This document shows positions 21,551 through 33,706 of a stretch of DNA of 64,000 bases, in pieces. The notes beneath the pieces were generated by a model. That model ran no database searches and was not told the DNA's origin. It was given only the letters and a program-made list of their open reading frames with translations. The DNA comes from Myotis daubentonii. Taxonomy: Eukaryota > Chordata > Mammalia > Chiroptera > Vespertilionidae. The position numbers were made by a program, and so were the translations under genes. Location of the stretch: NCBI RefSeq assembly GCF_963259705.1, contig NC_081840.1:153262282-153326281 (forward strand), written 5' to 3'. The stretch's first letter is position 1. Each line of letters starts with the position of its first letter.

Positions 21551-24500
21551 TCTAACCCTTTCTTAAAAACAAAATATTAGATACAGCTTAGTGGAGAATT
21601 GATAACAATGGTGGAAAACTACAAATTAATAACAAAATTTGTATGTGTTTGCTATGATGCAACCACAAAACATAAGTTAAAAATATCTGTGAAGTGGCCA
21701 TAATTAAATTGTTCATATTCACAGGTAAATACATGATCGATAGATCATATGACCTTCACAAAGTCACATAACAAGCTGCAGTCCGTACATTGACCCAGAT
21801 GGCTCCATGCTGAACCAAGCATTTTCACCACACAAACAGACACTACCTATCTTCAACGAAGAGTTAAAGCATTCTGCTTCAGGTGAATCTTTGTAAATTT
21901 TCCACTTCCAGCTTTAACAATCTGAAAACTGCTCAGGTAATTGCACATAATAGTGAGGGGGCAGGGGAGTAAAGAAAAAGAAATCAATAAAAGATTATAT
22001 AATTGTATTTCTTATCTTCCAGTGCTGAAGTTATCCATAGAAAATCTAGTTATCAGAAGACATCCAACCTTGACAAGGTTAGCCTGGATTTGTAGTTACA
22101 GTAGTTTGTGATTTTTAAAGTATTATAATTATGATGATAATCATTATGGAGTTGTAGCATGTACCTTTTAATTTGGTTGTCAAGGGAGACAGGGAGTGAT
22201 AATTAAGGCTAAAAGATGGAGAATGGAAGCCTTATTAAAGGATATATTGAAGATGGGAATTTGATCTGAGAATTAGATTATGATGAGAGTTTTTAATGCA
22301 GCTGTGACACTCTTGAGTGACAGGGGAAGTGAGCAGGCAATTACAACGACAGGCATCTCCCTTAATCTTTACAATCCCAAACTCACCGTCACATCCATTT
22401 AAATTAATTTTCATGAAGCCTGCACACTTATGGCCTCACCAAATTGGAAATTTGTTTGTTTATTGTCCATAGGAAATAATTTTAGGGAAGCAAGTGGCAG
22501 TGAAAGCCAACATGCCTGTCTATCTTGTCTTTTTAACTTGTAAAAATTAATAACATGAGATTAATCTGAAGGCTGTTGCCTTTATGAAAACTGGCTGATG
22601 CTCAGTAGACAAGCATTATTGTGATTACCAGTGGGAAGGTCAGAGGAAGGCATGTAAAAGTCACAGCTGATTCATGAGTTCCTACGTTAAGCAAAGGATT
22701 TGAAAAGAACAACAACAACAAGGCTTGTGTTGCTCAGTGTTATACGTGAGAAATCAGTCTTCCTCGCATTGCTGAAACTGAAATTTTCAGGAATGGATTT
22801 TAAACAACTTTGGACATAGTTACTTTAAGATGTCTGTTCAGTAGAGATAGCAATAGCTCATTACCATGCATGCCGAAAACCTATTTTAAGAAGTACTTTG
22901 CTGCACAAAGAATAATTTACCACATCATATTTTTCCTCCCAGTAATGCTAATATAAATAATTGTTGTGCCTTAAATTGGCATTATATTTTGATAGCATAG
23001 TTTTTAATATACAAAGAACTGTTCAGCGGAACTGTTCAGAAACATGGAAATGGAGACAAAAATAGGAGTCTTTGGGAACAGCTCTTAATTTAAATTCTAT
23101 TTATTGTTCTGATAGAGTATGGTAGCTGAAGAAGTTTCAACATAATGATGGAATCATGATTGTTTTGCAAATAAGTTTTAAAATATATCAGAAATGTGTT
23201 TGTGGTTTAGATATGGCAAATCTGAAAAATCACACTAATTAAGTGTTCTTTATTATTCCATCTGTTATTTTCTTTAGGTTATCTAATAGGGCTCTCGTGT
23301 ATGTATGTATATATGTATTTATATAATGTTGGGCAAAATTCTGTGATTGTGTCTAGTAGATGTGTTCAATTTTCCTAAGTTCTAATAATAAAAGGCTGTT
23401 AATGTATGTCATCATCCTGCAAAACAGAAATCAATATATAGTACCTATAGATGATAGAATAAGAAATGTGATATGTGATTAATATCAAAAGTTAAAAAAT
23501 ACTAGCAAGAATAAGAAACAGTAGCTATGTTTTGAGAAGGAACTGAATCCTCAGTACATTGGAAAATTATTTATAATCTCTAATGTTCAACAGCACAAAA
23601 CTACTCTATTTAGAAATAGGATGATTTAAAACAAGAAATAATTAAATGATCTGAGTATAAAGATGCTTCTATAAGAATTTTCATTTCATATGGATCTTCA
23701 GTAATGTGCAAATATTTCTGAAAAAATATTAAAACCTTATTTTAAATATGTTCTCTATATATGTGTATGAATGCATATGTAGGATATCAATCACACATAT
23801 CAAGCTATCAATCATAAAGTGGATTCCATTTATCATTTGTGAAAGACTAGATATTCTGAAAAAACTTTGCTATTATTCTTTTACTTTGTCACTTTTAGTA
23901 TGATGGTGAATAACTCAGTCCATTTTACTTCATTTCCTTCATATAAAACTCAGGTGGCAATACCTACAGTGTCAGTGTGTTAGGGTTCAAATTAATTGTG
24001 TAGATTTAGTAATGAACATGGACTAAATAATTCTCAGTGCCTGAGCTGTGATTAAGACCTGAGTGCATTGCAATGTTGGAGGAAGGCACTGCCTTTCTAC
24101 AACCCAACTGAGCACAATATAAATTAACAACAAAGAATGGCTGCAAAAGAGGATCCAACAGAATTGGCTCTCCTCTCAGGACCACCATCTGCCTTTGTAG
24201 GAACTCAGGAATCTCCATCAGTGTCTGGGGTTCTGCTATAACCTTTGCTATGCAGAATATTGCACATATGTTGCACTAAGGCTTAATTGATTGCTATACA
24301 TCAGCACTTGGTACATAGTTTATTGAATCAATTGAAGGGAATATTCCTGGGACTGTAAAATATGACGGGGATAATTTGATGTTGGGAAGGTCACTGTTCA
24401 GGTTGTCTTATATTTGAGCATTTTTCCACAAAACACTATTCCATGTGCATATACAAAGGTTGTGAACATTAAACTGAGATTTAGGAGACAAGTATATTGT

Positions 24501-25521
24501 CTAAAATATGCTAGGTTCCAGCCTATGACCCTCTGGCAAAGTGGTTAACCAGAGTACTTTCTTGTGTGTTGTACATGCTCACTGTTACCTTCCATTTTTT
24601 CTGTTCTTCATTTAGCATGTAGATGTTAACACTCACTCTGTGCCCTGAAAATGACCAGCAAGACAGACAGACTTCAAGAAACATAGACAAAACAAGACTG
24701 TGTCTCTAGAGGTCATTTTCCTGGCAGAAATGTAAACATTATCCAGATTTTAATTCACCCCTCTCCAACATCTAAAATGTGAAAGTCTAAGGATGATGTT
24801 AGTAAAGGCACTTAATAAGCAAACTCTGATAGAAGAAAAAGTGAAAAAAAATAAGTTCAGAAAATGTAGAAAAACAGGAAGAATGCTTTGAATATAAAAA
24901 TGCAATTAAAATCAGGGATTAAAAAATGAGAAAAAATGAAAATATGTGGATTATCCGGAAATAATAAAAAAAAGCAAAAGAAAGGACTTTTCAAATGATG
25001 TTGGGAAAAAGGGAATTCTCCACTGCTGGTGGCCACAAAGACTGATTTTATGTTCCTGGAATTGTGGTCCAACAGTAAACTTTCATCACCACCTTGTGAT
25101 AAAAGTGGTCTTTCCAAGTAGAATGCAATAGGGAGAGCAGAGGACTGGGAGGTATAATTTTTGGATTCAAATCTGAATTTTCTACTAATAGAACTCTGAT
25201 CATCAGCAATTGAATTTAACTTCCTAAAAGTGGTCAGCTAGTGAATTAGGAAAGAAAAAAACTACCTCTTAGAATTGCTTTGAGAATTGAATGAGCTAAG
25301 TCATGAGGGAGCACTTTATATATTTCAAACTAGCATTTATTGGTTTTCTTTGGTAAACTCCAACTGGTATAAATCAGACTCTTATGAACAGACATCTTTA
25401 TTATTATTCAGTTGTACCTTAAAGCACTGGAGAAACAGTTGTATTCTCTCCATTTTCCTTCCTTATCAAGAAGGAAAATGCTTTTATACATTCCTAAAGG
25501 AATGCATATTTATTTTAAATA
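21551..25521. other. Unassigned AT-rich unique stretch
   Basis: This is the longest gap in the window without a recognised mobile element. I see no coding frame with a known motif and no RNA gene. Short frames such as 24006-24218 and 24857-25117 are unremarkable. Ordinary non-coding DNA is the simplest reading; conserved non-coding elements cannot be excluded without alignment. Confidence 0.5.
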
Positions 25522-25962
25522 CTTGAGGCCCAGTGCACAAAATTGTTCATGCATAAGGTGGGTGTCCCTCAGCCCGGCCTGCACCCTCTCCAATCCAGGA
25601 CCCCGCGGGAGATGTCCAACTGCCAGTTTAGGCCCAATCCCTGGCAGTCAAACATCCCACTCGCAATCCAGGACCACTGGCTCCTAACTACTCACCTGCC
25701 TGCCTACCTAATGCTAATGCTCCCAACTGCCCTCCCCTGCCAGCCTGGTCACCCCTAAGTGCCCTCCCGTGCCAGCCTGATTGCCTCTAAACCCCTGCCA
25801 GCCTGATCTTGCCCCTAACTGCTCTCCCTGCTGGCCTGATTGCCCCCAATTGCCTCTGCCTTGGCCCTGACCACCATGGCTTTGTCTGGAAGGAAGTCAG
25901 ACATCCGGAAGATGGCCAGTCGACTTGGTCTAATTAGCATATTACCCTTTTATTAGTATAAA
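25522..25962 (-). mobile_element. Helitron, first of three head-to-tail
   Basis: The minus-strand 3' end reads GGGCCTCAAG (a CTAG mutated to CAAG) at 25522. The 5' end is near 25962 with ACTAATAAAAGGGTAATATGC. The interior has repeated CCTGATTGCCCCTAACTGCC-type units. The immediately adjacent Helitron starts at 25963. Confidence 0.82.
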
Positions 25963-26498
25963 CTAGAGGCCCGGTGCACAAAAATTTGTGCACTCGGGGT
26001 GGGGAGGGGGGTCCCTCAGCCCGGTCTGTGTCCTCTCGGAGTCTGGGATCCCTCGGGGGATAATGACCTGCTGGCTTAGGCCTACTCCCAGGTGGCAGAG
26101 GGCAGGCCCAATCCCTAGGTGCAGCCCCTGGTCGGGCTCAGAGCAGGGCCAATTGGGGAGTTGGGGCGCCATCCCCTGTCATGCACAGAGCAGGGAGGAT
26201 CGGGAGGTTGCAATGCCACCCTCAGTCACTCTCAGGGTAGGGCCGATTAGGGGGTTGGGGCACCGCCCCCTGTCACACACAGAGCAGGGCCCATCAGGGG
26301 GTTGGGGTGCCTGCCCCTGTCACGAACAGAGCAGGGCGGATAGGGAGGTTGTGGCCCTGCCCCCTGTCACACACAGAGCCGCAGGGAAATCAGGGGGTTT
26401 GGGTGCTGCCCCCTGTCACACTGATCCTGGTGCCGGGAGGCCTCGAGGCTCCACTGATCCCGGTGCTGGGAGGCATATTACCCTTTTACTATATAGGA
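25963..26498 (-). mobile_element. Helitron, second of three head-to-tail
   Basis: The minus-strand 3' end is CTAG at 25963-25966, preceded by the GTGCACAAATTTTTGTGCAC hairpin. The 5' end is TCCTATATAGTAAAAGGG at 26498. The interior has at least four copies of an approximately 60-bp unit (GGGGCACCGCCCCCTGTCAC, then ACACAGAGCAGGGC). A 215-codon plus frame across these units is a by-product of their GC content. Confidence 0.88.
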
Positions 26499-27043
26499 TA
26501 GAGGCCTGGTGCATGGGTGGGGGCCGCCTGGTTTGCCCTGAAGGGTGTCCTGGATCAGGGTGGGGGTCCCCACTGGGGTGCCTGGCCAGCCTGGGTGAGG
26601 GGCTGAGGGCTGTTTTCAGGCTGGCGGGTGACTGAAGCTCCCAACTGCTCCTTTTTTTCTTTTTTTTTTTCTTTTTTAATTCTGGGCCAGCTTTAGCTCT
26701 GGCTCCAGCTCTGAGGCCTCTGCTGCTGAAAGCAGGTATCTGGTTTGTTTGGGTTCTATAATCGAAACACTGTATCAACTCCAGCTCTGAGATCCCGGCT
26801 GGCTGAAAGCCGGTTTCTGGAGTTTTGTTTAGCTTCTATATTTGTAACAATGTTTCAAACTGCAAGCTCAGAGGCCGGCAGCGGCAGGCAGGGATCGTTG
26901 GAGCCCTCCGTCACTAACTTCAAGCTGCCTGGCTGCCGGCCGCCATCTTGGCTGGCAGTTAATTTGCATATCGCCCTGATTAGCCAAAGGGAAGGGTAGT
27001 GGAGGTATGGCTAATTACCATGTTTCTCTTTTATTAGATAGGA
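26499..27043 (-). mobile_element. Helitron, third of three, promoter-like family
   Basis: The minus-strand 5' end is TCCTATCTAATAAAAGAG at 27043, the family of 5188-5853. On the minus strand it carries ATGCAAAT (26962-26969) and AAGATGGCGGCC (26938-26949), in the same order as in the other copies. The 3' end reads GGCCTCTA and abuts the next Helitron without the final G, the same junction as at 5853/5854. Confidence 0.82.
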
Positions 27044-27341
27044 TAGATTATATAGGATAGGATTGCTTAAATGGGGGGAAAGCCTTTTTCAGCAGGAGGA
27101 GATGCTCTTGGCAGTCAAAAATACATAACCCCTATATCTGGACTGATAGCCAACCATATGCACTATACTGCCAAACCAGTCATTAAAAAATTGAACTGCT
27201 TTCTTACACCTTACACCAAACAGCTGTTGCCCTAAAAACCCCTCCTCAGCCCCCACCTTAGGTTCTGCCTTCACAGTTCACCCAGATTAGGTTCTGATTG
27301 GTCGTTTTCTATGCCAGTCAGCATCAAAAGCTCCACATCCT
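27044..27341. other. Unassigned, possibly old LTR-derived sequence
   Basis: This moderately GC-rich stretch continues across the SINE (27342-27566) to about 27700. Wording such as TGATTGGTCGTTTTCTATGC and AGCCATTGGCTCCTCTGG resembles an LTR U3 region, but I cannot define the ends. No gene is seen. Confidence 0.35.
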
Positions 27342-27566
27342 GCCGTAACCAGTTTTGCTCAGTGGATAGAGCGTCAGCCTGTGGACTGAGGGGTCCCAGG
27401 TTCGATTCTGGTCAAGGGCATGTACCTTGGTTGCAGGCACATCCCCAGTCAGGGGTGTGCAGGTGGCAGCTGGTCAATGTTTCTCTCTCATCGATGTTTC
27501 TGACTCTCTATCCCTCTCCCTTCCTCTCTGTAGAAAATCAATAAAATATATATTTAAAAAAATAAA
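27342..27566 (+). mobile_element. VES-type SINE
   Basis: The sense copy has TTTTGCTCAGTGGATAGAGC (A box) and CCAGGTTCGATTCTGG (B box), a TTTCTCTCTCATCGATGTTT body and an A-rich tail. Target duplications AAAAGCTCCACATCCT (27326-27341) and AAAAGCTCCACCTCCT (27567-27582) flank it. Confidence 0.95.
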
Positions 27567-27734
27567 AAAAGCTCCACCTCCTAGGAAGCCATTGGCTCCT
27601 CTGGTAAATCCAGAAAGGCCCCGCCTTCACATCGGCACCAGCCCTGTCTGCTACCAGGTGTATCTCGGGCTGCTCTGAGAAGTGGCACCTCAGGTCTGTG
27701 CTGGTGGCATTTTGAATTCTCATCCCTGACCTGA

Positions 27735-27830
27735 TCTCCTTACAGTACAAGCTCCTTGAAGGCAAGCATTTGTCTTGTTCATTCTTAGTTTCTTAGTTTA
27801 CTCATAGACTTTACCTGTGTCTATGCATCT
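27735..27830 (+). mobile_element. Possible L2 3' end fragment
   Basis: CAAGCTCCTTGAAGGCAAGC and the following TTTGTCTTGTTCATTCTTAG are close to the conserved 3' end of LINE-2. It is short and diverged. Confidence 0.4.
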
Positions 27831-27885
27831 ATGCTAGCACCATATGGTGACTGGTCAAATGGTCATTTCAGTCATCACAGTCTCT

Positions 27886-27911
27886 GCCATATATATATAT
27901 ATATATATATT
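27886..27911. repeat. (AT)n microsatellite
   Basis: A pure AT run of about 13 units. About 290 bp of unassigned sequence follow it. Confidence 0.85.
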
Positions 27912-28199
27912 CTAAATTGAAATAAATTGTGCCATGTTCTGTGCATTACTCAAGAGTTAAATTATATTAAGATAAACAGATAAACCCATGTCTCTAACTT
28001 TATATCTGTCTGGGTACAAAGACCTTTAAGTTTTTCTTTTTTGATCCAATCACTTCTTATAAGTTTAAGGTACAGTTTAGGAAAACTTTCTTAATGTTGT
28101 TCTTTTGTTCAAGAACAGTTTCTAAAGGTTACAACTTGAATCCACAAACAAATATAAACTCTACTGAGCATCAACTGTCGGCGATGACTGTGTATATAT

Positions 28200-29971
28200 T
28201 GGAATTGCAAGGTTGATATACGTTACCTTTCTTTAAGGTGCTCACTGTCGGGCTGGGAAACGTGAATATGTATACCTTACCCCTAGAGTAGCTCCAAAAC
28301 TCCTTTTATAATTGTCCATGTGATGCATGTCATCTTTCCCCCTATTTCTCTCTCCCTCTCAACTCACAGGTAGGGAGTGACTCTGTAGACACAGTCTTTT
28401 GCTTTCCCAGGTGCAATGGTCTCAAGAAGCTCTGACATTACCCTCTAAGTATGATGACATGTGCATGCAGACACTGTCCCAGTGGAAAAAGAGGATTCTG
28501 AGATGACATACAGCCCCTGCCCCACCCCCTCTGCAGCATTAGGGGTTTCTTAATGGGAGATTCTCTTCTGGTTTTTCCCCATGGGGATTACAGGGAAGTC
28601 TGCAAGGCCCACTCACTGGGAGTCTGATTGTAATGGAGAGGGGGGAGAGGCTTCAAATAACCAACACTAGAACCTTGGCAACCCAAGTCCTCCGTGCAGA
28701 AATCAAGTGGTAATCCCAACCAGTGGCTTTGCTCATCTGCAGAACTAATTCAAGGTACAGTTTGACCAGAGAACTTTGGAAGGTATCTGTCTGCCTGATT
28801 CAGGTCCTCAAATAAGGTCCACACAAGCAGAAGAGCTGAGTCCTACTCCCACCTACAATGAAATGTGGATCCCAGAGCAATCTGACAGGAAGGGCTCCCT
28901 AACACATCTGTAAGTTGCTGCAACAACCTAGCAAAAAGGTGGATGATCAGAGCTGATGGCTCTTAGAGCAAAGACAATGACCCTGTTTGACCAGGAAACT
29001 TGGGATACAGGTCAGCTTGAGTCAAGGTGCTGAAAATAAAATCCTTAGTGGCCTTGGATCTTTTCCCACTGTTTCCAGGCAGGGAAACTAATTTGTAGTC
29101 CCATTTACTGTTCAATAGAACCTTTAGCCTGTCTGACTAGGGAACTTTATCAGAACACATAGAAGTGCTTAGAAGGACCACAGCCCCTGGCTTTCCCCCT
29201 CTGCCCCACCTGACCAGGGTATTTAGAGCACTTTATTGCCTGATTCAGTGTCCCCAAACAATGAGCCATGCAGGCCCTGGGTCCCATTCTGCTGTCCCAA
29301 ATAGGGCAAGTAAGCTAATTTATAGCCCCAGTAATATTATATTACTGCTGAATATAATATCCAGTCCTGACTGGAAAGCCTTCCAGAGAATCCAGGCAAC
29401 TCTAGAGCCCATCCTAGAGCCTCAACTGGTCAGCGAATCAAGCCAACAGCCCTATCCAGCTATTCTCAGCCAGTGGCACACATCTCAATTACCAACCTCA
29501 CAGAGCAAATAATGGCCTCACTTAAAAGTAGGCCCTAGTAAAAGGCGCCACCTGCTCAAGAATTTTAGCAGCACATACTCCAGACTTGTAAACTGAGCTG
29601 ACTAGTAAAGGACTGTCTCTTCCCAAAGCAAACCTACAAAGTTTGAAAGAAGAGACCACTTAATCAAATGTACAGAGACCAACATAAGGAATCAAGAATC
29701 ACACAAAAAAATGTAACTATGATGCCACCAAACTAAAAACGCTCTAATAATTAACACTAAAGAACTAGACATCTGTGAACTGTTAGACAAAGAACTCAGA
29801 ATAATCCTCTTAAAGAGTTTAGTGAGCTACAAGAACACATAATAAAATTAGTAAAACAATGCATGGACATAATGAAAAGTTAAATAGAAAGCATAAAAAG
29901 TATATATTAACTGAACTAAAGGACTCAGCAAAGAACTTATAAAGCAGACTCAGACAGAAAGAAGAAAGAGT
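28200..29971 (+). mobile_element. Ancient L1 5'UTR and ORF1-side region
   Basis: From about 29640 the text (GAGACCACTTAATCAAATGT, then AATCCTCTTAAAGAGTTTAG) is old L1 sequence upstream of or within ORF1. Upstream, a motif CTGACTAGGGAACTTTATC / TTGACCAGGAAACTTGGGAT recurs about four times at 180-250 bp spacing, like the tandem monomers of an L1 5'UTR. No open ORF1 is left. The left boundary is uncertain. Confidence 0.55.
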
Positions 29972-31375
29972 GAGGGTTCCAAAATGGTGGTGGAGTAAGT
30001 GGATGCTACTAGTACACTGGCATTCTCCCTGGACCAAACTGGGATAATTAAAATACAGAAAAAGCATCTTGTATAACCAACTGAAGAGAAGCCTGATAAC
30101 CAAGGACAGAACGTGGAGACTGGTAGGAAGTTCAGTGGCCGAAGGGGCCAGCTGGGCTCCTATAGACAGCAGCTGAAGTTCCGGAGAGATATATCAGCTG
30201 TGGGATTTTACAATGAGAACTTTGGGGTCTAAACCCCAAGCTGGGTGTCCCATCCCCAAACACCAAAACTGAGAAAGTTGCCCACATAACATCTGGCTGT
30301 GAAAAGCAGCAGTGTGGTTGTCTGCCAGGGAGAAATGACTGAAAATGCAGGCACTCTCTTAAAGGACCAACACACAAAATTTTGTGTGTAGCCACTCACT
30401 TCGGGCTCCATCAGAGGGAGGATAAAGTGCACTGGAGCTGTTGTAAGGAAAATCCAGGGTAGAGGAGTTCTGGGTTAGAGCTTGGAAGGCAGCCTCCCAG
30501 TTTCCTGTGCTGAGTCATTCCCTCATATTGCAGAGGACATCATTCTCCAGCAGACCTTTACCATCAGGCAGCTTTATCCTGGGGGTGAAGCAATTGCCCT
30601 ACACTGTTGGAAAGCCTCTTGCTCCACCCTGTGGAGCCTATGCATTGTTGTGGTCCATAGCCTGAGGCTAATCAAAACTGAATAACAATCAGACTGAAGG
30701 CAAAGGGGTATCTCTGGAGGCTTTGAATCCTTTGTCTGATCTCCTTCTGGGCCCGGGGCTAGGAAAAGCAGGACCTGGTGCACATCTTGGTCCTTTCTAA
30801 AGGCACCCAGTCCCAGAGAGGGAGCCACAAGCTGTGGATTGCTGATAGCTCCAAACAGGGGACTCAGGGTCAGTCATAAACAGCTTCTGACATTGTCCTG
30901 CACTAGGGACTGGGAGTCATAGCAGATCTACCTAATACATAGACACAAACCCAAATGGGCAGCCAAAATGGGGAGATGTAAAAACAAGCCCCAAGTGAAA
31001 GAACAAGAGAATTCTCCAGAAGAAGAGCTAAATGAAGTGGGGATAAGAAATTTATCAGATATAGAGTTCAGAATAATGATTGTAAGGATGCTCAACAGCA
31101 TGAGAAAAGATAGAGAAACTATGAAAAAAAGTTGTAAATGAAGAATGACAGCACTAATAAAGAACACATTGGAAGGAATACACAACAGATTTGGGGGATG
31201 TGGAAAGTGATTAACCGAAGATACTATATGCATATATACATTACCTATGGACACAGAAAATAGGCTGGTGAAGGCCTGGGCTGGGGTGGGAACCAGGTGG
31301 AGAGGGGCAATGGGGGAATAAAAGGAGACATCTGTAATACTCTCAACAATAAAGATTTTAAAAGCAATTATTGGT
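29972..31375 (+). mobile_element. Internally deleted L1: 5'UTR joined to 3'UTR
   Basis: It starts GTGAGGGTTCCAAAATGGTG (L1 5'UTR, related to 44780). It runs through ORF1-side text near 31000-31130, then passes directly near 31205 to an L1 3'UTR (TATGCATATATACATTACC, poly-A region at about 31345-31365). Nearly all coding sequence is missing. The 3' end corresponds to the L1 tail 8815-9056 in the left duplication arm. It may be a HAL1-like or deleted L1 copy. Confidence 0.65.
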
Positions 31376-32457
31376 GTGAAAGTAAATAGCTGACAATGCC
31401 CTGGAAAATAATTTAGAATCATTTTACAAAGTAACCCCAATTGTATATTAATTACAACACTCATCATGCACACAAACTATCTCTAGTAATGTAACACTCC
31501 TCTCAGAGGAAGCATAGTGACACATGCTCAGGAATCCTCATGGCAATACTGTTGGTAACCACCAGAAAAACATCTATTATCAGGAAAGTGACTAAACAGA
31601 ATAGGTATACTCACATAATAGAATATTACACCCAGTGGAAGTAAATGAGGTACAGTTATACATAAACCAAGGTAAATCTTAGAAACATCGTGTGGAGTGA
31701 AAAATAACATTTTCAGGAAAGTTGACATAACGTAATACCATTTATATAAAATCAAAGGTGTAAAAACTGAAGAGTATAATGTTTAGGGGTGTATACTTGG
31801 ATAAAACTAAAAAGGAAGAAATGAAACACAGAATCCAGTAGAGTGCTTTTCCTCCAGTTGAGGCAGAGGAATGGGTTTTAGAAAAAGCACACAGGAAAAT
31901 TAATGATATAGCTAATATCTTATTTCAAAATTTGTGTGTTGAGTTCATACATATTCTAGTATGATGCTTCATAATTTATTTATAGTTTATATTCTCATAA
32001 GTTCATTAATAATTGTATATTATACATTTAGATAATAAAGCATTATAATAGTAAATTCATTATTTTTTTAACCATTTGAATGTAAAATCTAAAGGAAAAT
32101 AAGTTACTGAAAGCAACTGTATATTAAAACATAATGTTCTAATATTTTAGTCCTGTTATAAATTATCTGAAAGGTCAAGATGCTAACACATGCTCTCCTT
32201 ATAAAAGGAAAGTCTTCACAGTGAACTAATCAAGGCTTCTGAAATTATGACAGGGATTGAGACCTTGACACAGATATGTTTTGTCAGTAGTCAAGGGATT
32301 CAGAAGAGTCTGTGATTTAATCAACTGATTCAAAGAGTCATAACCCAAAATACTTTTGCATAAGATGAAACAAGCAAATGAAAAATAAAGTAAGCAGTCA
32401 AGATAAGGTAAATGAAAACAATGAGCACATTGCAAGATATCTAAATTTGTTCCTAGG

Positions 32458-32888
32458 AGAGTGTTATGCTAAGTGAAATAAGCCAGTCAGAGGAAGACAA
32501 GTACCATATGATTTTGTTCATATGTAGAGTGAACAAAATGAATTAACAAGAAAAATAGAGACAGACTCATAGATAGAAAGCAGGCTGACAGTTGTTGGGA
32601 GGGGTATTGGGGGGCTGGATGGGGTGGAGGGATTAAGCAAAAAAGAAAAAAAGGAAAAAAAACCTCGTAGACATGGACAACAGTGTGGTGATTGCTGGGA
32701 AGGGAGGGATATGGAGGAGGGCATAGGGGGATAGTGATGAGGGAGACTTGACTTGGGGTGGTTGAACACAATACAGTGTACAGGTGATACGTTATAAAAT
32801 TGTGCACCTGAAACCTATATAATTTTGTTAATTGGTGTAACCCCAATAAATATGATAAACAGAATAAATGCAGTAAATAAATAAATAA
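32458..32888 (+). mobile_element. 5'-truncated L1 3' end
   Basis: GTTATGCTAAGTGAAATAAG (end of ORF2) leads into a G/A-rich 3'UTR, then TGTAACCCCAATAAATATGA and an A-rich tail. The left arm reads straight through the corresponding point (near 4340), so this copy inserted into the right arm only. Confidence 0.88.
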
Positions 32889-33706
32889 TTTGATTCTAGA
32901 AAAGGAAATAATCAAGAGTTAATAAATTAAGATAACCCCCTAGAAGTGCTAAAAATTCCATATGTACGTATATAACATTTTTAGTTTTATAATCCTGAAG
33001 CTCACTGTGGAAGTGTAACCCCAGGTAAGTATAGCAAGATTTCATTATTTCACAGTGCTGTAAAGCAGAGACTGTGAAATTCTTACGAAAAAACACCATT
33101 ACTATACTCAGCCATATTTCAAACAAACTACAAACTAGAAATTCAGAGGACCAGCTACATACATGTTAAAATACCTTATAAATTCATGTAGATAAAATTG
33201 GATACTTCATTAGACATTTTGGGGAAAATTGCCAATAATTCACATTAAAATGAAAGATTTTAGGGTTATTTGGATAGTCTCCTTCTCATTGAAAAAATAC
33301 AGTTTAAGTTTCCTTAATAGGATTTTTTAAATTTATAATTACTCAAACATATTTCTCTAAAGGAATGATGTCAAGAATATCTGCCAACTCACAACTAATA
33401 TAAAGGAATATTAACCCATTTATACACATCCACACATATTCAAATGCATTAATATTTGCTCATGGATATAAGCACACATAATTCATATGCATTTGTGTTA
33501 ATCAATGTATGTGCATACACTTATAATTCCAATAATCAAGAACCAATGGAACATATTCAGATAGGTACTATTACAACTTGATATTTACTGATTTGAGTAA
33601 GCAACTTACCATATTTTATTAAGTAATGGACAATTGTGGGTTAAGAGAGCAAGAATAGATTTCCCATCTCTAAGAAAATTCTCCCCAAATTCTCAGAACT
33701 AAGCCA

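Noticed and set aside
25988..26635. 215-codon plus-strand frame
   Set aside because: It covers tandem GC-rich units across two abutting Helitrons, with no domain and no conservation evidence.
26639..26672. T-rich run as a retroposon tail
   Set aside because: It lies within the Helitron 26499-27043 and matches the A-rich run of the sister copy near 5600, so it is part of the Helitron and not a tail.
27342..27430. tRNA-like sequence with A and B boxes
   Set aside because: It is the head of a VES SINE, with target duplications and tail. No functional tRNA fold is expected.
30928..31473. 181-codon minus-strand frame
   Set aside because: It is antisense to the L1 5'UTR/3'UTR junction. The leucine/phenylalanine-rich protein comes from the T-rich strand, without motifs.
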